Below, in pieces: positions 6,448-8,965 of a stretch of 8,965 bases of DNA. Below the pieces are notes generated by a model. That model made no database searches and was not told the origin of the DNA. It saw nothing but the letters and a program-made list of their open reading frames with translations. Numbering within the stretch: the stretch's first letter is position 1; every line of letters starts with the position of its first letter. Position numbers and translations under genes: made by a program. The stretch spans positions 1 through 8,965 of the forward strand of contig DHGV01000079.1 in NCBI GenBank assembly GCA_002402945.1, given 5' to 3'. The DNA comes from Pelotomaculum sp. UBA4789. Its GTDB lineage: Bacteria; Bacillota; Desulfotomaculia; Desulfotomaculales; Pelotomaculaceae.

Positions 6448-6669
6448 TTACTTCTGCAGCACTATTTTCCACTCATTCCCCAGCTGTTCGTCGCTAAGAA
6501 TCTTCACAGACAGGGCTTCAGCCGCCATCGGGATTTCCTTTTTTGATGCCGGATGGGTGCCGATTATTTCGATAATGTCTCCCTGGGCGGCCTTTCTCAA
6601 GGCCTTGCGCATTTCGACCAGGGGGACCGGGCAAGTTTCACCGCGCACATCCACCTTTAACTCCGCCAT
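6448..6669 (-). CDS. TusA-family sulfur carrier protein
   Basis: This is a 73-aa SirA/TusA/YeeD fold protein. The family-defining Cys-Pro-x-Pro motif is in VDVRGETCPVPLVEMRKAL (Cys13), followed by GDIIEIIGTHPASKKEIPMAAEAL. TusA proteins accept sulfur as a persulfide on this cysteine and hand it to partner proteins in the cytoplasm, for example in tRNA thiolation, molybdopterin synthesis or dissimilatory sulfur metabolism. ATG at 6669 is chosen because GGGAGG lies 7 nt upstream and homologues start here; the longer frame from 6708 adds an implausible extension. It is the first structural gene of the tusA-dsrE-nifS-iscU operon and is preceded by a leader peptide and hairpin. Confidence 0.93.
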   Translation of the reverse strand: MAELKVDVRGETCPVPLVEMRKALRKAAQGDIIEIIGTHPASKKEIPMAAEALSVKILSDEQLGNEWKIVLQK

Positions 6670-6706
6670 AAATAAACCTCCCTTTTTACAATTTCCCCAG
6701 AAACAC

Positions 6707-6730
6707 AAAAACCGGCCTTATACGGTCGGT
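6707..6730 (-). terminator. Hairpin with T-run in the tusA leader, possible attenuator
   Basis: On the minus strand ACCGACC-GTATAA-GGCCGGT (6730 to 6711) forms a 7-bp stem with one A-C mismatch. The T that closes the stem plus four more (6711-6707) make a T-run, followed by GTGTTT. It lies between the stop codon of a 15-aa reading frame and the tusA ribosome binding site, the geometry of a transcription attenuator. The stem is imperfect, so termination strength is uncertain; on the plus strand the stem pairs fully with one G-U but has no T-run. Confidence 0.45.
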
Positions 6731-6777
6731 CACACTGCAAGTTCAATACGGGGGATCAGATTCCAATGCCTTTTCAC
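6730..6777 (-). CDS. Putative 15-residue leader peptide of the tusA operon
   Basis: GTG at 6777 with GGGAG (6786-6790) 8 nt upstream opens a 16-codon frame reading MKRHWNLIPRIELAV and ending in TGA at 6730-6732. The stop codon's last base is the first base of the hairpin at 6711-6730. A ribosome finishing here would cover the 5' arm of the hairpin, so translation could set read-through into tusA. The peptide has no cysteine; it holds one His-Trp pair and two Arg. An in-frame ATG at 6792 would give 20 residues but has a poor ribosome binding site. There is no homology evidence; support comes from ribosome binding site, position and stop/hairpin overlap. Confidence 0.5.
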   Translation of the reverse strand: MKRHWNLIPRIELAV

Positions 6778-6880
6778 ATCTATCGCTCCCATTTTTTGAT
6801 TTAATCCTGTAGTAATTGTATAAATGATTTATTAACAATAAATTAATGAATAATAAAATTTTAATAAATTTTGGCAGGGT

Positions 6881-6908
6881 GGGACAAGGGGGACAGGTAC
6901 CTTGTCCC
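6881..6908 (+). repeat. REP-like inverted repeat, copy E
   Basis: 28-nt unit, identical to copy B, with the 19-nt core at 6890-6908. It stands 18 nt beyond the stop codon of the YvlD-like gene and upstream of the tusA-operon leader. It may separate the two minus-strand transcripts. A further CTGTCCCC follows at 6911-6918. The 90 nt between it and the leader peptide are strongly AT-rich and probably hold the tusA promoter, which I could not place. Confidence 0.92.
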
Positions 6909-6926
6909 ATCTGTCCCCCAAAAGGA

Positions 6927-7265
6927 TCATTCCTTCACCCAATAGCTGATCAAGGAACTGATCACCGTCAGGACCAGAGCGCTAATAACTGCGGTTCCAA
7001 AGCCATGTATGTCAAACCCTCTGACAATCATGCTGACAACCCCCAGCATCACGCCGTTTATAAGAAGAGTAAAAAGGCCCAGTGTCAGCAAGTTAATCGG
7101 CATTGTAACGATCTTAAATATCGGGCGGATTGTAGCATTGATCAAACCGAGAATTATGGACCCGACAATTGCCCCTTCCACCGTCACGTCAAATCCCGGG
7201 ACGACAGAAGCGGTAAATATGATCGCAGCAATATTCAGTATCCATCTCATCAACCAGCGTACCAT
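6927..7265 (-). CDS. YvlD/phage-holin-4-2 family membrane protein
   Basis: This is a 112-aa integral membrane protein with about four hydrophobic segments (roughly residues 4-22, 29-50, 58-80 and 88-108). GLINATIRPIFKIVTMPINLLTLGLFTLLINGVML is the characteristic block of the YvlD family, annotated as phage holin family 4, though its chromosomal members are not tied to phages. No lysis or phage gene is nearby. The role is unknown; B. subtilis YvlD belongs to an envelope-stress-linked gene set. The ATG at 7265 follows a G-rich stretch (AGGGGGAAG) about 11 nt upstream, a long spacing; an internal ATG five codons later is the alternative. It precedes repeat copy E. Confidence 0.9.
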   Translation of the reverse strand: MVRWLMRWILNIAAIIFTASVVPGFDVTVEGAIVGSIILGLINATIRPIFKIVTMPINLLTLGLFTLLINGVMLGVVSMIVRGFDIHGFGTAVISALVLTVISSLISYWVKE

Positions 7266-7344
7266 TTCGGTTTCTTCCCCCTTTCCCTATAAGAATCATT
7301 ATGATTTATTATATTACACTAATTACAGCTGCGCCACCCGGTAG

Positions 7345-7374
7345 GGAAGCAAGGGGACGTTCTTTTTGCTTCCT
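7345..7374 (+). repeat. Second hairpin repeat family, copy 2
   Basis: GGAAGCAA (7345-7352) and TTGCTTCC (7366-7373) form a perfect 8-bp stem around GGGGACGTTCTTT. The 21 nt at 7354-7374 match 4045-4065 exactly in inverted orientation. It sits upstream of the PadR promoter region. Confidence 0.82.
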
Positions 7375-7381
7375 CTTTTTC

Positions 7382-7423
7382 TTGACTCTTTCTTTTAACA
7401 TATGTTAGTATTATCATATGTTA
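7382..7423 (+). promoter_or_regulatory. Putative padR promoter with PadR-type operator
   Basis: TTGACT at 7382-7387 is a good -35 box, with TAGTAT at 7406-7411 as a possible -10 (18-nt spacer). Overlapping it, CATATGTTA occurs twice as a direct repeat (7399-7407, 7415-7423), and AACATATGTT at 7397-7406 is a perfect palindrome. ATGT-N8-TCAT (7402-7417) is one base off the ATGT-N8-ACAT pattern known for PadR regulators. This suggests that the regulator represses its own operon. Confidence 0.55.
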
Positions 7424-7438
7424 TGAAGGAGAGATGTT

Positions 7439-7999
7439 ATGCTGATTAATTATGCCATTTTAAGGTTATTGAGCGCTGAACCAATGTCGGGCTATGATCT
7501 GAAAAAAATAATGCAGGAATCCCTCTATATGTATTGGTCAGGGAACAATAACCAAATCTATAAGGCGCTGCTGCAGTTATGCAGTGATGATTTGCTGACA
7601 AGTGAGATACATCACCAGGATGGGGCGCCGACCAAGAAGCTTTATAAAATAACAGACAAAGGGCGGGCGGCATTGCTGGAGTGGGTTGTCTCTACGCCAC
7701 CGGAAGCGCCTGAATTTAAAAAGCCTTTTCTGATCCAAATGGCTTGTGCCGGTCAATTGGAGGCTGCACAAATTGAAGAATTAGTATTGAAATACCAGCA
7801 CGAACTAAACCTCCAGCTCATCATGCAGCAGGAAAAACAGAGGCGGATGAACGTTGCCCCAAGCCTGGCGAAGCGGGAGAGATTTATCGAAGATATGATA
7901 TTTGACAATATCTTTACCTTTTACCAATCCGAGCTGCAATGGACGCAAAAGGTGCTGCAGGGCATTCGCAATAATTTCAGGGAGGAATCACAACGATGA
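7439..7999 (+). CDS. PadR-family transcriptional regulator
   Basis: This is a 186-aa PadR protein. The winged helix-turn-helix (residues ~1-80) begins INYAILRLLSAEPMSGYDLKKIMQESLYMYW and continues with NNQIYKALLQLCSDDLLTSE and the wing (HHQDGAPTKKLYKITDKGRAALLEWV). The helical C-terminal dimerisation part (~90-180, Vir_AF_C-like) contains FKKPFLIQMACAGQL and a long QHELNLQLIMQQEKQRRM coiled-coil-like helix. PadR proteins repress, often binding small ligands between the dimer halves. The ATG at 7439 has GGAG 7 nt upstream. It overlaps the EF-Ts gene by ATGA, so the two are co-transcribed and translationally coupled, and its direct target is probably this operon. The ligand is not evident. Confidence 0.94.
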   Translation: MLINYAILRLLSAEPMSGYDLKKIMQESLYMYWSGNNNQIYKALLQLCSDDLLTSEIHHQDGAPTKKLYKITDKGRAALLEWVVSTPPEAPEFKKPFLIQMACAGQLEAAQIEELVLKYQHELNLQLIMQQEKQRRMNVAPSLAKRERFIEDMIFDNIFTFYQSELQWTQKVLQGIRNNFREESQR

Positions 8000-8907
8000 A
8001 GATACAAGACATACAATATTTGCGCCAGGAAACCGGGGCAGGGATTATGGACTGCAAAAATGCGTTAAACAAAGTAAATGGTGATCTGCGGCAGGCGCTG
8101 GCTGTTTTGCAGGAACAGGGCTTTCAAATGGCCAGGAAAAAAGCAGACCGCGTCACAACGGACGGGATCGCCTATGCAGAGGTATTTGGAAACCGGGCCG
8201 TCTTGTTGGAAGTAAACACAGAAACTGACTTTGTCGCCGGTAACGATGAATTTGTCTCATACGTAAAAGAAATCGCAAAGGCCATCGCAGAGCACATGCC
8301 CGGTGATGTTTCCGGCTTGCTGGAATGCGCCACAGTAGCGCCGGGCCTAACTGTCGGCGCTTTAGTGCAAAAGATGACAGCGACCTTCCGTGAAAATATC
8401 GTGGTCAGGCGCTTTGAGGTCCTGTCCGGAGATACGCCTATTGCCTATATGCACCAAAAAGGGAAATTTGGCGTGATCCTCAATCTGGCGGTCGACGGTG
8501 AGCTTGACCGCGCCTGCTTGTCCGGGATCGGCAAGGAGTTGGCGATGCAGATCACCGCTATGGCGCCTCAGTACGTTTCCCGTTTCCATTTGAGCGATGA
8601 CACAAAGGCGGAGATCAAAGCACAAATTGTTCAGGAAGTTCAGGAGGACGGGAATCTCGGCCATAAACCCCCGCAGGTGCTGGATAAGATTGTAGCCGGG
8701 AGAATGGAAAAGTTTTACCGGCCCAATTGCTTGCTGGAACAAGCGTATATTAAAGACGACAGTATAACGGTGCAGCAGTTTATGCAAACAGCGGCTACTG
8801 GAGCAGGAGCTCAGATTAAGGTGACCGGCTTTTTCAGATATGAAAAGGCCGACGGTTTACAAACCGAGGCAGGGATCAACAGCTGCAGATATGCCCGTCA
8901 GATATGA
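7996..8907 (+). CDS. tsf: Elongation factor Ts paralog outside the rpsB-tsf operon
   Basis: This is a 303-aa EF-Ts, the guanine-nucleotide exchange factor for EF-Tu. The N-terminal UBA-like module reads IQYLRQETGAGIMDCKNALNKVNGDLRQAL (residues ~6-40). The EF-Tu-contacting core TETDFVAGN is at residues 75-83 (the Asp78-Phe79 pair that disturbs the Mg site in EF-Tu is kept), and two core repeats follow, the second with MQITAMAPQYVSR and the usual helical insert. Length is near that of standard two-subdomain EF-Ts. It diverges at many positions (ARKKADRVTTDG where AAKKAGRVAAEG is common), and it lies behind padR rather than rpsB, so I take it for a second, regulated copy. ATG at 7996 overlaps the padR stop; GGGAGG lies 10 nt upstream. 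The main copy cannot be seen here. Confidence 0.93.
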   Translation: MKIQDIQYLRQETGAGIMDCKNALNKVNGDLRQALAVLQEQGFQMARKKADRVTTDGIAYAEVFGNRAVLLEVNTETDFVAGNDEFVSYVKEIAKAIAEHMPGDVSGLLECATVAPGLTVGALVQKMTATFRENIVVRRFEVLSGDTPIAYMHQKGKFGVILNLAVDGELDRACLSGIGKELAMQITAMAPQYVSRFHLSDDTKAEIKAQIVQEVQEDGNLGHKPPQVLDKIVAGRMEKFYRPNCLLEQAYIKDDSITVQQFMQTAATGAGAQIKVTGFFRYEKADGLQTEAGINSCRYARQI

Positions 8908-8965
8908 AAATAAATAAAGACGCGCCAGCGGATTGCAATGGGGGACATATCCTGGTTTCGGATGT
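8908..8965. other. Non-coding tail, possible start of a third hairpin repeat
   Basis: No gene is visible. GGGGACATATCC at 8940-8951 is followed after TGGTTTC by GGATGT at the window edge, which could be the start of another palindromic GGGAC-type element cut off by the window. Confidence 0.25.

Noticed and set aside
5349..6799. Plus-strand reading frames opposite nifS-like, dsrE and tusA
   Set aside because: They are antisense shadows; the minus-strand frames show clear family motifs and ribosome binding sites.
6707..6880. Known riboswitch in the tusA leader
   Set aside because: No recognisable conserved core of the SAM, T-box or TPP classes was seen; the leader-peptide/hairpin reading fits better.
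657..6908. Repeated GGGAC elements as a CRISPR array
   Set aside because: The copies are kilobases apart, in both orientations, with genes rather than short uniform spacers between them, and no cas gene is present.
6927..7265. Phage holin indicating a prophage
   Set aside because: The sequence fits the chromosomal YvlD family, and no phage structural, lysis or integrase gene is nearby.
7996..8907. Main tsf of the rpsB-tsf operon
   Set aside because: No rpsB upstream and no pyrH/frr directly downstream in the window; the upstream partner is padR with an ATGA overlap.

Overview
The window looks like a chromosomal segment of a Firmicute, most likely a Clostridia/Peptococcaceae-type anaerobe. 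This rests on strong AGGAGG-type ribosome binding sites, GTG starts, a mixed base composition with AT-rich intergenic gaps, and gene content (YvlD-type membrane protein, PadR regulator, SagB-type nitroreductase, TusA/DsrE/NifS/NifU sulfur genes). No taxonomic marker was compared, so this is an inference.

Layout. Positions 3-701 (+) hold the C-terminal part of a GT4 glycosyltransferase. It runs into a converging REP-associated tyrosine transposase (RAYT, 684-1439, -). Next is a SoxB-like/5'-nucleotidase-family metallophosphoesterase (1600-3066, -) broken by two frameshifts, one of them a clean 10-bp tandem duplication. A SagB-type nitroreductase (3135-3773, -) follows, with a small broken reading frame diverging from it (3840-3990, +). 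The core is a four-gene minus-strand operon, tusA - dsrE - nifS/iscS-like - iscU/MIP18 fusion (6669 down to 4163), with gaps of 41, 11 and 1 nt. It is preceded by an apparent leader-peptide/hairpin attenuator (6707-6777). Upstream is a YvlD-family membrane protein (6927-7265, -). The right end carries a plus-strand PadR regulator - EF-Ts paralog operon (7439-8907) whose genes overlap by ATGA.

A GGGACA...TTGTCCC inverted-repeat element with a GGTACC centre occurs five times (657, 1570, 3104, 4102, 6881). Every copy lies 0-35 nt beyond the stop codon of a minus-strand gene, and two copies in opposite orientation bracket the RAYT. This is the expected look of a REP/RAYT system. A second hairpin repeat family has two copies (4045, 7345).

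The most interesting system is the sulfur operon. The NifS-like protein keeps the persulfide cysteine (C327) but has Thr in place of the PLP lysine, Asp in place of the PLP-stacking His, and His in place of the PLP-contacting Gln. It sits between two sulfur carriers (TusA, DsrE) and a scaffold fused to a MIP18-like domain. My inference is a PLP-independent persulfide relay feeding Fe-S assembly, controlled by a 15-residue leader peptide.
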